Made by a program: the position numbers and the translations under genes. 9,039 nt of DNA from an uncultured Devosia sp. (lineage in GTDB: Bacteria; Pseudomonadota; Alphaproteobacteria; Rhizobiales; Devosiaceae), in contig CAMLOA010000048.1 in NCBI GenBank assembly GCA_946481445.1, positions 1 to 9,039 on the forward strand. The letters are read 5' to 3'. Positions 1-6,543 of the stretch are shown here, piece by piece. Below the pieces are notes generated by a model. That model was not told the origin of the DNA. It saw nothing but the letters and a program-made list of their open reading frames with translations, and searched no databases. Position 1 is the first letter of the stretch. Each line of letters opens with the position of its first letter.

Positions 1-354
1 GTAGACCGGCTTGCCTTCGGCATCCACGATGTAGACCCGGTTGTGCCCATAATAGTCGAAGGCCGAAGCCCCGACATTCTCATGGAGCCAATCGGTGTCG
101 CGCAAGGCCACGGCCTGCAAGGCGTCATCCCATACGGCAAGGTCGGCCTGACCGGACGGGACCTCGGCCACGCGCTCCTCGAGGGCGCGCTCGAAGAGTG
201 CTGCCTGCCGCGCGATCGCATGGCTGTCGGTCCGCCCGATCGACCAGGCCACGAAACCTGCTACGGTCATGACGGTGACCACCACCGCCAGGATCACAGG
301 CAGCATGATCTTGATGGAAAACTGCCAGTTGGAACTGTTCGACGCTGACGACAT
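1..354 (-). CDS. CHASE4-sensor membrane signalling protein, N-terminal part only (cut by window edge)
   Basis: Only the first 118 codons are present; the rest lies left of the window. The protein starts MSSASNSSNWQFS and has one transmembrane helix at about residues 13-39, followed by an extracytoplasmic region carrying WDDA near residue 72 and YYGHNR near residues 101-106, ending in VDAEGKPVY. These are hallmarks of the CHASE4 sensor domain. The start at 354 is supported by a purine-rich GGGGGA box about 6 bases upstream. The next gene upstream on the same strand (453-2669) encodes a full CHASE4-GGDEF-EAL protein whose N-terminus aligns with this one (WQFS, LPV, GFV.WS, WDDA, GHNR), so the missing C-terminus is probably also GGDEF/EAL. 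That part is inference; a histidine kinase or chemoreceptor output is possible. The 98-bp gap to the neighbour could hold its own promoter, but I see no clear -35/-10 pair. Confidence 0.85.
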   Translation of the reverse strand, partial: MSSASNSSNWQFSIKIMLPVILAVVVTVMTVAGFVAWSIGRTDSHAIARQAALFERALEERVAEVPSGQADLAVWDDALQAVALRDTDWLHENVGASAFDYYGHNRVYIVDAEGKPVY

Positions 355-452
355 GAGAAGTCCCCCGACTTGTGCGCCAACTGTGGCGGCGGGGCGTTAG
401 CGCCGGGTGAATCGCGGGCGCAAGTGGGCGTCGCGGTTAACAAGCATTTGCT

Positions 453-2669
453 TCACGCGGCACGCGTGCGACGGCGCCGGTCCGGTGCATTGGCCCGGTC
501 GGCGAAGATTTCGCTGATCTTTTCCGGCTTCACGCCGCCGGAGAACAGGAAGCCCTGCAGCGTGTTGCAACCCAGTTCGCCCAGGATCCTGGCCTGGTCC
601 TCTGTCTCGACGCCCTCCGCCGTCACCTCGATGTCCATCGCGTGGGCAAGCGTGACAATGGCGCGGGTTATGGCGACCGAGACATGCCCGTCGGCCAGCT
701 GGCTCACGAAGGAACGGTCGATCTTGATCCGGTCGACCGGGTAGCGCTTGAGGTAGCTCAGCGAGGAATAGCCCGTGCCGAAATCGTCCAGGGCGATATG
801 GATGCCAGCGGCGCGGAAGGTGCGCAGGTTCTGCGCGGATACGTGCTCGTCGTCCAGCAGGATGGATTCGGTGATCTCCAGCTCAAGATCGAGCGGCCGC
901 ATGCCCGTCTGGTGCAGGATGTCGAAGACCTGGCTGGAAAACTGCGGATTGCGCAGCTGGGTCGGGCTGATATTGACCGCCATTGTCCTGCCGGGCGCGC
1001 TGGCCCCCATTTCGCAGGCGCGGCGCAGGACGAACTCGCCCAGGGCTTCGATGAGGCCGGTATTCTCGGCAACCGGGATGAATCGGGCGGGGGAAATCTG
1101 GCCGTATTTGGGATGATGCCAGCGGGCGAGCGCCTCGGCGCCCACTACCTTGCGGCTGACCTGGCAGACAAGCGGCTGGAACACGACCGATAGCTGGTCC
1201 TTGCGGCGCAGCGCCTCGCGCAGTTCGCCTTCGACGGTATGCTGCAATTGCAGCAGCTCATTCATGTGTTCTTCGTAGACCACCGCGCGGTTGCGCCCGC
1301 CGGCCTTGGCCTCATAGAGGGCGATATCGGCCTTGCGCACCAGTTCCCGCGGCTCGGCATGGGCGGCGGCTGCGTTGACGATGCCGATGCTGGCGCCGAC
1401 ATGCGCCTTGAAATGGTTGATTTCGAACGGCTGGCCGATCGATTCGATGATCCGGCGCGACAGCGCCATAACATCGATGTCGGTGCCGCGGTTCACACTA
1501 AGCAGGGCGAATTCGTCGCCCCCAAGCCGGGCGATCAGCATCTCGCGCCCGGCAAGGCCGCGAAGCCTGTCGGCCACGGCGCAGATCAGCGTGTCCCCCG
1601 CCTGATGGCCGAGCGTGTCGTTGACCTGCTTGAAGCGGTCCAGGTCGAGCATCAGCAGGTGGACCTGGCTGCCATCGTTGAGGGGCTGTGCCAGGGCGCG
1701 GACCAACTCGGCATCGAAGCTGGTGCGGTTGGGCAGACCCGTCAACCTGTCGTGGGCGGCCTGGTGTTCGGCGTGGCGGCGGCCCAATTCCAGTGCGGCG
1801 GAGGACCGGTGCAACTGCCGCAGGAGCAGGAAGACCAGCACGGCCGCGACGGCAAAGGCGACGGCAAGGACTGGCCCGGTCTGGCGCAGCATCAGCAGGC
1901 CCGGCCGGTCGCGATCCCATTCGAAGAAGGCGATGAAGCGGCCGCTGTCATTGAGGATCGGGAAAACGGCGCGGTCGATGTGATCCGTTGGGGTCAGCGA
2001 GAAGGCCCCGTCGTCGAACAGGTAGTCCCGGTTGAGCCGCGCGGCCACCGCGGCGTCAAGGAACAGGGTCGCCACCAGGATCGACTCCGATCCCGGCACC
2101 TGCCGCAGGTCGCCGGTATCGGACACGATGGCCATGGCCGAAACGATGGCGGGTACGCCCTCGATTATGGCGAAGTCCGATGCGGCGATAGCCGATGCCG
2201 GGTCAATTGGTCCCGAGCGGAGCTGCTGGCGGACGCGGTCGAGCAGAGCCGCTACAGGGGGATGCAAAACCGAGGTGCCGGGATCGACCGCTTCCCCAGT
2301 GTCCATCGCGTAGACAATGCTGTCATCCGCCGCCACGACCATGGTCCGGTTGTGGCCGAAGAAGTCGTTCATCCAGGTGCCCAGGTTCATGTGCGTCCAT
2401 TCCTGGTCGAACGACATCCGCACCTTGCGCACGGCATCGTCCCAGATGGCAACGCTTTCGAGGTCGTGCTGAACGCCAGCGCGCCGGGCCGCGATCACCT
2501 GGGCAATCATGGATGATTGGCGTTCGAGGGCCCGTTGGTCGATGCTGGCCGTGGACCAGAAGACAAAGCCGAGGACGGCGCCGGCCGTGACGACCAGCGC
2601 CATGACGACCGGCAGCAGAACGGCTGACGAGAACTGCCAGCGGTCGTAGGTCGAAGATCCAGTCTGCAT
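453..2669 (-). CDS. Membrane-anchored CHASE4-GGDEF-EAL protein (c-di-GMP synthase/phosphodiesterase)
   Basis: Bifunctional c-di-GMP turnover protein of 738 aa when started at the ATG ending at 2669. Order of parts: TM helix about residues 16-38; periplasmic CHASE4-like sensor about 50-235 (WDDA, FFGHNR); second TM about 265-284; GGDEF domain about 305-465 with intact GGDEF at 383-387; EAL domain about 485-725. The EAL domain keeps its metal and catalytic motifs: EAL at 512-514, ELEITES, DDFGTGYSS near 628, IKIDRSF, AEGVET and QGFLFS. It is therefore likely an active phosphodiesterase. The GGDEF half has an intact active site, but the usual RxxD inhibitory site is not recognisable (REML precedes IARLGGDEF), so product inhibition may be absent. 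Start choice is uncertain: an in-frame ATG at 2717 would add 16 residues, and neither start has a good ribosome binding site. The signal sensed is unknown. Confidence 0.93.
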   Translation of the reverse strand: MQTGSSTYDRWQFSSAVLLPVVMALVVTAGAVLGFVFWSTASIDQRALERQSSMIAQVIAARRAGVQHDLESVAIWDDAVRKVRMSFDQEWTHMNLGTWMNDFFGHNRTMVVAADDSIVYAMDTGEAVDPGTSVLHPPVAALLDRVRQQLRSGPIDPASAIAASDFAIIEGVPAIVSAMAIVSDTGDLRQVPGSESILVATLFLDAAVAARLNRDYLFDDGAFSLTPTDHIDRAVFPILNDSGRFIAFFEWDRDRPGLLMLRQTGPVLAVAFAVAAVLVFLLLRQLHRSSAALELGRRHAEHQAAHDRLTGLPNRTSFDAELVRALAQPLNDGSQVHLLMLDLDRFKQVNDTLGHQAGDTLICAVADRLRGLAGREMLIARLGGDEFALLSVNRGTDIDVMALSRRIIESIGQPFEINHFKAHVGASIGIVNAAAAHAEPRELVRKADIALYEAKAGGRNRAVVYEEHMNELLQLQHTVEGELREALRRKDQLSVVFQPLVCQVSRKVVGAEALARWHHPKYGQISPARFIPVAENTGLIEALGEFVLRRACEMGASAPGRTMAVNISPTQLRNPQFSSQVFDILHQTGMRPLDLELEITESILLDDEHVSAQNLRTFRAAGIHIALDDFGTGYSSLSYLKRYPVDRIKIDRSFVSQLADGHVSVAITRAIVTLAHAMDIEVTAEGVETEDQARILGELGCNTLQGFLFSGGVKPEKISEIFADRANAPDRRRRTRAA

Positions 2670-2719
2670 CCGGTATGGTCGAGCTTGCTTGGGTGGACAT
2701 CCTAGCGCTCGCGGCATTA

Positions 2720-2753
2720 GGGACTGGTTACCAGTCCCGCAGAAAAGCGGGAC
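2720..2753 (-). terminator. Two overlapping, mutually exclusive hairpins after the ROK gene (terminator or REP-like palindrome)
   Basis: Read in the direction of the ROK gene, GTCCCGC pairs with GCGGGAC around a 6-base TTTTCT loop (2734-2753). Immediately after it, a perfect 9-bp inverted repeat with a single central base occupies 2720-2738 (arms GGGACTGGT and ACCAGTCCC). The two share bases 2734-2738, so only one can form at a time. The first begins 8 bases after the ROK stop codon, a sensible place for a 3'-end structure, but no run of T follows. It may instead be a dispersed intergenic palindrome. It also lies just upstream of the GGDEF-EAL gene and could affect its expression. Confidence 0.5.
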
Positions 2754-2761
2754 AGGCGCCC

Positions 2762-3985
2762 CTAGCCGTTCTCCTTGAACAGCACTTCGCGGTCCTGGGT
2801 AAAATTGGCCAGCAGCGGCAGGCAGGCTCCGCCGATCTCGCGGGCACCAAAGCCGATCGTGCCTTCAACGATGCTGAAGGGTGCCAGGCCCTGCAGGTCG
2901 AAGGCACCCACTGCCTGGCGCGTCGCCTGCACCAGTGCGCGCCGTACCTCCGGCGGGAAGGCGCCGTCGATGACGATGGTCCGGAAGTCGATCACCGAAA
3001 CGGCGCTGACCGCCGTTACGGCGAGGCCGCGGGCGGCCTCGGCAATCCACCCGTCCAGGGCCTCGCCCAGGTCACCCCATTCGCCCGGATCGCGCCACAG
3101 GATGCGCGGGTCGCGCCCGGCGGCAGCCAGCCGGTCGGCCAGAACGTAGATGGATGCGCTGCGCAGCACCTGCTGGAAACCGCCCTCGCCATTGGGCACG
3201 GGCAGCGGCCCGATGGCGCCGCCATAGCCCGTGCGGCCCGGGAAGAGGTGGCCGTTGAGCACCACGCCGCCGCCGATGAAGGAGCCAACGAAGACATAGA
3301 GGAAGTCCTCGCCGTGCTGGCCGCTGCCCAGCACGAGTTCGGCGGCGCAGGCGGCGGTGCCGTCATTGTGGAAATAGACCGGCCAGGGGCAGATTGCGGC
3401 GATATCCCGCTGCATGTCGGTGTGGCGCCACGCGTCAAGCACGTCCGGGGGAGCGGCGATCTGGGAGGCCCAGTTCCACAACTCGAATGGCGAGGCGATC
3501 CCGAAGCCGGCAATGCGCCGCCGCTCGTCGGCGGCGAGCGGCGCGGTGAGTTCTTCGATGCCGCGCTTGGCCAGGTCGACCATGATGGCCGGCGTGGGGT
3601 AGGGATGGGGTTCATGGATGCGCCCCAGAACCGAGCCGGCAAAGTCCATCAGCACCACGTCCGAACTGCGGCGACCGATCTTGAGGCCCAGGAAGAAGGC
3701 GCCGCGCGGATTAAGGGCGTAGGGGACCAGGGGCTGGCCGACCTTGCCGCGCAGGGGATCGAGCCGGACGATCAGGCCGTCATCCTCGAGCGCATTGGCG
3801 ATGGTGGAAATGGTCTGCGGCGACAGGCCGGTCCGTCGCGCTATATCGGCCTTGGGCAGGCTGCCATGGCGCCGGATCAGCGACAGCACGAGACGCTCGT
3901 TGTAGAGGCGCACCCCCGACTGGTTCGTGCCGCGGCTCAGGTCGTCGGCGCCCGCCCGTCCGCTCCCCCGTCTGACCATGCCCAC
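2762..3985 (-). CDS. ROK-family transcriptional regulator of the divergent sugar/polyol operon
   Basis: DNA-binding sugar-responsive regulator, 407 aa from a GTG start at 3985 (an ATG two codons later, at 3979, is equally credible; AAGGA and GGGG stretches lie at usable distances from each). A winged helix-turn-helix fills about residues 26-78, with the recognition segment in KADIARRTGLSPQTISTIAN. The ROK sugar-kinase-like fold spans about 95-400: GxGIASP near 162, HNDGT at 206-210, GGGVVLNG at 238-245. Two features depart from ROK kinases. The zinc motif CxCGxxGCxE is absent, and the ExGH motif reads GGAIGP at 255-260. This fits a non-catalytic ligand sensor. It is transcribed away from frcB across a shared control region with a 39-bp dyad, so it is the obvious candidate repressor of the transporter genes and of itself. 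The ligand is presumably the transported sugar or polyol, or a metabolite of it. Confidence 0.93.
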   Translation of the reverse strand: MGMVRRGSGRAGADDLSRGTNQSGVRLYNERLVLSLIRRHGSLPKADIARRTGLSPQTISTIANALEDDGLIVRLDPLRGKVGQPLVPYALNPRGAFFLGLKIGRRSSDVVLMDFAGSVLGRIHEPHPYPTPAIMVDLAKRGIEELTAPLAADERRRIAGFGIASPFELWNWASQIAAPPDVLDAWRHTDMQRDIAAICPWPVYFHNDGTAACAAELVLGSGQHGEDFLYVFVGSFIGGGVVLNGHLFPGRTGYGGAIGPLPVPNGEGGFQQVLRSASIYVLADRLAAAGRDPRILWRDPGEWGDLGEALDGWIAEAARGLAVTAVSAVSVIDFRTIVIDGAFPPEVRRALVQATRQAVGAFDLQGLAPFSIVEGTIGFGAREIGGACLPLLANFTQDREVLFKENG

Positions 3986-4092
3986 CCGCCCCTTTCCTTA
4001 CTGGCCGCCACTGCTCGTGGAACCAGTCATAGGCGTCAAGGCGCGCGGAATTGCAATCGATTTCATCGGCTTGGTGGTTCCTCCCGCCTCGG

Positions 4093-4121
4093 AAGAAAGG
4101 CCAAGTTCGTCGCGCTGTCAA
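4093..4121 (-). promoter_or_regulatory. Candidate leftward promoter for the ROK gene
   Basis: On the minus strand a perfect TTGACA (-35) occupies 4121-4116. After a 17-bp spacer comes TTTCTT at 4098-4093, a weak -10 match (3 of 6 to TATAAT). The -35 lies inside the left arm of the 39-bp dyad, so a protein on the dyad would block it. The weak -10 makes this less certain than the rightward promoter. Confidence 0.45.
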
Positions 4122-4153
4122 TTAATAAATCAATTGGATTAACTTATTGACAG
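4115..4153. promoter_or_regulatory. 39-bp near-palindromic operator, probable ROK regulator binding site
   Basis: The 39 bases are symmetrical about position 4134: 15 of the 19 base pairs of the dyad match. The outer arms CTGTCAAT (4115-4122) and ATTGACAG (4146-4153) are perfect; an inner half-site pair AATC/GATT lies around the centre. The block is strongly AT-rich against a GC-rich background. Its place between divergent genes, one of which is a ROK repressor, and its overlap with both candidate -35 boxes make it the best operator candidate in the window. Confidence 0.75.
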
Positions 4154-4175
4154 CCGCTCGCGCTTGCTCTGTTAT
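4147..4175 (+). promoter_or_regulatory. Candidate sigma-70-type promoter for the frcB operon
   Basis: Perfect TTGACA at 4147-4152, an optimal 17-bp spacer, then TGTTAT at 4170-4175 (4 of 6 to TATAAT). Transcription would start about 4182, giving a leader of about 105 bases before frcB. The -35 box lies within the right arm of the 39-bp dyad, so binding there should repress the operon. Confidence 0.65.
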
Positions 4176-4286
4176 GGTCGCCATGGACTGGTCCGGCGGA
4201 GGAGAACGCCCGGCCGTCCGGCGGCGAGGGTGAACCGGAAATTGCCGGCCCTGACCCTGCCGATACATCCTTGGGAGGAGACATTG

Positions 4287-5315
4287 ATGCAGACTTTCGT
4301 GAAGGCCGCGGCGGCCGGCGCCGTTATGCTTGGCCTTATGTGCGGCACAGCCGCCTATGCCCAGGAGGCCATTGTCGGCCTCATCACCAAGACGGAGGGC
4401 AACCCCTTCTTCGTCAAGATGCGTGAAGGCGCACAGGCCAAGGCCGAAGAACTCGGCCTCGAGCTGCGCACCTTTGCCGGCGAGTTCGATGGCGACAATG
4501 AAAGCCAGATCGCGGCCATCGAAAGCCTGATCGCGGCCGGTGCCAAGGGCTTCGCCATCGTGCCCTCCGATTCCAGCGCCATCGTGCCGACCATCCAGCA
4601 GGCGCGCGACGCCGGTCTCCTGGTCATCGTGCTCGACACCCCGCTCGATCCGATCGACGCCGCCGACGCCACCTTTGCCACCGACAACCGCCAGGCTGGC
4701 CGCCTGATCGGGCAATGGGCCGCCGGCACCCTGGGCGATGCCGCCGCCAATGCCAAGATCGCCATGCTCGACCTGGCCACCAACCAGCCGACGGTGGACT
4801 ACCTGCGCGACCAGGGCTTCATGGAAGGTTTCGGCATCGACGTGAAGGATCCCAACCGCTACGGCGACGAGGACGATCCGCGCATCTGCGGCCATGAAAT
4901 GACCGCCGGCTCGGAGGAGGGCGGCGTGACCGCCATGGAAACGCTGCTGCAGCGCTGCCCGGACATCAACGTCGTCTATACCATCAACGAACCCGCTGCC
5001 GCCGGCGCCTATCAGGCGCTGCAGGCCGCCGGCAAGGATGATGGCTCGGTGCTGATCGTGTCGGTCGACGGCGGCTGCCCGGGCGTCGCCAACGTCAAGG
5101 ACGGCATCATCGGAGCGACCAGCCAGCAGTATCCGCTGCTGATGGCTGCCATGGCCATGGAAGCGATCAAGGTCTTTGCCGATACCGGCGAGAAGCCTCC
5201 CGTCACGCCCGGCCTCGACTTCTTCGACACCGGCGCGGCGCTGGTGACCGACAAGCCGGTCGATGGCGTGCCCTCCATCGATACCACCCAGGGCACCGAG
5301 CGCTGCTGGGGCTGA
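4287..5315 (+). CDS. frcB: Periplasmic sugar-binding protein of a CUT2 (FrcB/RbsB-type) ABC transporter
   Basis: Captures the substrate in the periplasm and hands it to the FrcC permease. It has 342 aa, the usual length for FrcB. The ATG at 4287 is preceded by GGGAGGAG at ideal distance, and upstream in-frame starts would spoil the signal peptide. A Sec signal peptide covers residues 1-25 (cleavage likely after AYA). The type I periplasmic-binding fold shows the family marks: [12 protein letters not shown] (34-45), [10 protein letters not shown] (92-101), DTPLDP (117-122), TDNRQAG (132-138), INEPAAAGA (233-241), VDGG (260-263). Mature cysteines at 201, 224, 264 and 340 could form disulfides. 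The sequence closely resembles rhizobial FrcB, which binds fructose and also mannose or ribose. The downstream polyol dehydrogenases leave open a polyol substrate. It is the first gene of the rightward operon, with strong hairpins behind it. Confidence 0.93.
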   Translation: MQTFVKAAAAGAVMLGLMCGTAAYAQEAIVGLITKTEGNPFFVKMREGAQAKAEELGLELRTFAGEFDGDNESQIAAIESLIAAGAKGFAIVPSDSSAIVPTIQQARDAGLLVIVLDTPLDPIDAADATFATDNRQAGRLIGQWAAGTLGDAAANAKIAMLDLATNQPTVDYLRDQGFMEGFGIDVKDPNRYGDEDDPRICGHEMTAGSEEGGVTAMETLLQRCPDINVVYTINEPAAAGAYQALQAAGKDDGSVLIVSVDGGCPGVANVKDGIIGATSQQYPLLMAAMAMEAIKVFADTGEKPPVTPGLDFFDTGAALVTDKPVDGVPSIDTTQGTERCWG

Positions 5316-5324
5316 TATCGAGCT

Positions 5325-5351
5325 GGTCTGGCGCCCCCTCTGCGCCAGGCC
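5325..5351 (+). terminator. First hairpin of the frcB-frcC gap
   Basis: Ten bases after the frcB stop codon, GGTCTGGCGC pairs with GCGCCAGGCC (10 pairs including one G-U) around a 7-base pyrimidine-rich loop. No T-run follows. It could protect the frcB mRNA 3' end, or act with the next hairpin as a partial terminator. Confidence 0.6.
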
Positions 5352-5359
5352 TTCCACAC

Positions 5360-5409
5360 GGCCGAAAGGTCGCGGTCCGGCACGGCGCTGCCGACGCGAC
5401 CTTTTGGCT
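5360..5409 (+). terminator. Second, longer hairpin of the frcB-frcC gap; leaky terminator or mRNA-stabilising element
   Basis: A 15-pair stem (5360-5374 with 5395-5409, two or more G-U pairs, core AAAGGTCGCG/CGCGACCTTT perfect) is topped by an internal loop and a second 5-bp stem (CGGCA/TGCCG at 5378-5382 and 5389-5393). The 3' arm ends in TTTT, which overlaps the stem rather than following it. frcC starts 33 bases further on with its own strong ribosome binding site. Structures at this point in binding-protein-dependent transporter operons usually raise the amount of binding protein over permease; that role here is inferred. Confidence 0.65.
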
Positions 5410-5442
5410 TCGCCAGGATACCAATGCCCCGGGAGGCAAGAC

Positions 5443-6543
5443 ATGAGTGACGATCAGGCCGGTTCGGCCGTAGCCGAGAAGGGCCTGGCCGGCGCACAGG
5501 CCGGCGTGGCCAGCTTCGAGGTCGAGGTGCATGGCCCGATCAAGCGGCTGCAGCACTTCTTCCACCAGAACCCCACGATGATCCCGGCGATCATCCTCTT
5601 GATATCCATCATCGCCTTTGGCGCGGTCACGCGGGGGCAGTTCTTTTCCCCGCTCAACCTGTCGCTGATCATCACGCAGGTCACGATCATCGCGCTGCTG
5701 GGCACCGCCCAGACGCTGGTGATCGTTACGGCCGGCATCGACCTGTCGGTGGGCGCCATCATGGTCCTGTCCTCCATCGTGATGGGCAAGCTCAGCGTCG
5801 ATGCCGGCCTGCCCGTGCCGGTCTCGTTCACCGCCGGCATCCTGACTGGCCTGGTCTGCGGCTTCTTCAACGGGTTGCTGATCACGGCCCTGCGCCTGCC
5901 GCCTTTCATCGTGACATTGGGCACATGGAGCATCTTTGCGGCGCTGGTGACGCTGGTTTCCCAGTCGGCGACCATCCGGAAGCAGGCGCTCGAGGCGGCG
6001 GCACCCTTCCTCTTGTCCATGGGCAATCGCATTCCGCTCGGCATGGGACCACAGGGGACCCCGGCCGGCGGGCCGTTCCTGATGTATGGCTCCCTGGCCA
6101 TGATCGTGGTGGCCGTGATCATCTGGTACATTCTCAGCCGCACCGCCTTTGGCCGTCACGTCTACGCCACCGGTGACGATCCGGCTTCCGCACGGCTGGC
6201 CGGTATCCAGGTGGATCGCACGCTGATCGGCGTCTATACGCTGGCGGGGGTCCTCTGCGGCATTGCCGGCTGGGTGCTGATCGGCCGTGTCGGCGCCGTG
6301 TCTCCGCTGGGCAACCAGACTGCCAACCTCGATGCCATCACGGCCGTCGTGATCGGCGGGACCTCCCTGTTCGGCGGCCGCGGCTCGATCGTGGGCACCA
6401 TTCTGGGTGCGCTCATCGTGGGCGTGTTCGATTCCGGCCTGTCGCTGACCGGTGTGGATCCGCTCTGGCGCCAGCTCACCGTGGGTGCCCTCATCATCAT
6501 CGCCGTCTCCATCGACCAGTGGATCAGGAGGATTTCCTCGTGA
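5443..6543 (+). CDS. frcC: Inner-membrane permease of the FrcBCA sugar ABC transporter
   Basis: Forms the membrane channel, as a dimer, of a CUT2-type importer (BPD_transp_2/RbsC-like family). It has 366 aa. ATG at 5443 is preceded by GGGAGG at 5431-5436, which decides the start over the upstream open frame. A hydrophilic N-terminus of about 45 residues is followed by some 8-10 hydrophobic segments (e.g. 47-61, 75-97, 104-115, 129-149, 155-173, 213-231, 262-283, 316-330, 345-358). Family marks are TAGIDLSVGAI (96-106), the cytoplasmic coupling region TGDDPASARLAGI (243-255), and VIGGTSLFGGRGS (303-315). It lies 127 bp after frcB, separated by two hairpins, and its stop codon overlaps the start of frcA by 4 bp, indicating translational coupling with the ATPase. 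The substrate cannot be read from the permease alone. Confidence 0.94.
   Translation: MSDDQAGSAVAEKGLAGAQAGVASFEVEVHGPIKRLQHFFHQNPTMIPAIILLISIIAFGAVTRGQFFSPLNLSLIITQVTIIALLGTAQTLVIVTAGIDLSVGAIMVLSSIVMGKLSVDAGLPVPVSFTAGILTGLVCGFFNGLLITALRLPPFIVTLGTWSIFAALVTLVSQSATIRKQALEAAAPFLLSMGNRIPLGMGPQGTPAGGPFLMYGSLAMIVVAVIIWYILSRTAFGRHVYATGDDPASARLAGIQVDRTLIGVYTLAGVLCGIAGWVLIGRVGAVSPLGNQTANLDAITAVVIGGTSLFGGRGSIVGTILGALIVGVFDSGLSLTGVDPLWRQLTVGALIIIAVSIDQWIRRISS
6526..6531 (+). promoter_or_regulatory. Ribosome binding site that fixes the GTG start of frcA
   Basis: AGGAGG sits inside the 3' end of frcC, 8 bases before the GTG at 6540. An in-frame ATG at 6519 lies before this site and has none of its own, so the GTG start is preferred. 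Confidence 0.85.

Larger units (their letters stand above)
3986..4286. promoter_or_regulatory. Divergent control region between the ROK gene and frcB
   Basis: A 301-bp gap without a supported gene. It contains an AT-rich island (about 4115-4153) in otherwise GC-rich DNA, holding the 39-bp dyad and the two outward-facing -35 boxes described separately. Each side leaves an untranslated leader of roughly 100 bases before the start codon. A 7-bp inverted repeat (GGAACCA at 4019-4025, TGGTTCC at 4075-4081) lies in the ROK leader and may be chance. The frcB leader is GC-rich and ends with a strong ribosome binding site, GGGAGGAG at 4273-4280. No riboswitch fold was recognised. Confidence 0.75.

Noticed and set aside
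1239..2516. A 425-codon plus-strand open frame opposite the GGDEF-EAL gene
   Set aside because: Opposite strand of a gene with complete catalytic motifs; composition typical of antisense frames.
4019..4081. 7-bp inverted repeat GGAACCA/TGGTTCC in the ROK leader
   Set aside because: Short arms 49 bases apart with no supporting pairing between; may well be chance.
2675..4150. A 491-codon plus-strand open frame opposite the ROK gene
   Set aside because: It covers the ROK gene and the divergent control region and has no recognisable domain; shadow of the ROK coding sequence.
4164..4286. A 41-residue N-terminal extension of FrcB from an upstream in-frame start
   Set aside because: It would place arginine-rich sequence before a clear signal peptide and would start within the promoter; the ATG at 4287 has a strong ribosome binding site.
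4122..5444. A 440-codon minus-strand open frame opposite frcB
   Set aside because: Low-complexity composition, no motif, and it runs through the promoter and hairpin regions; a mirror of frcB codon bias.
6519..6539. Upstream ATG for frcA
   Set aside because: It precedes the AGGAGG site; the GTG at 6540 has ideal spacing and the usual 4-bp overlap.
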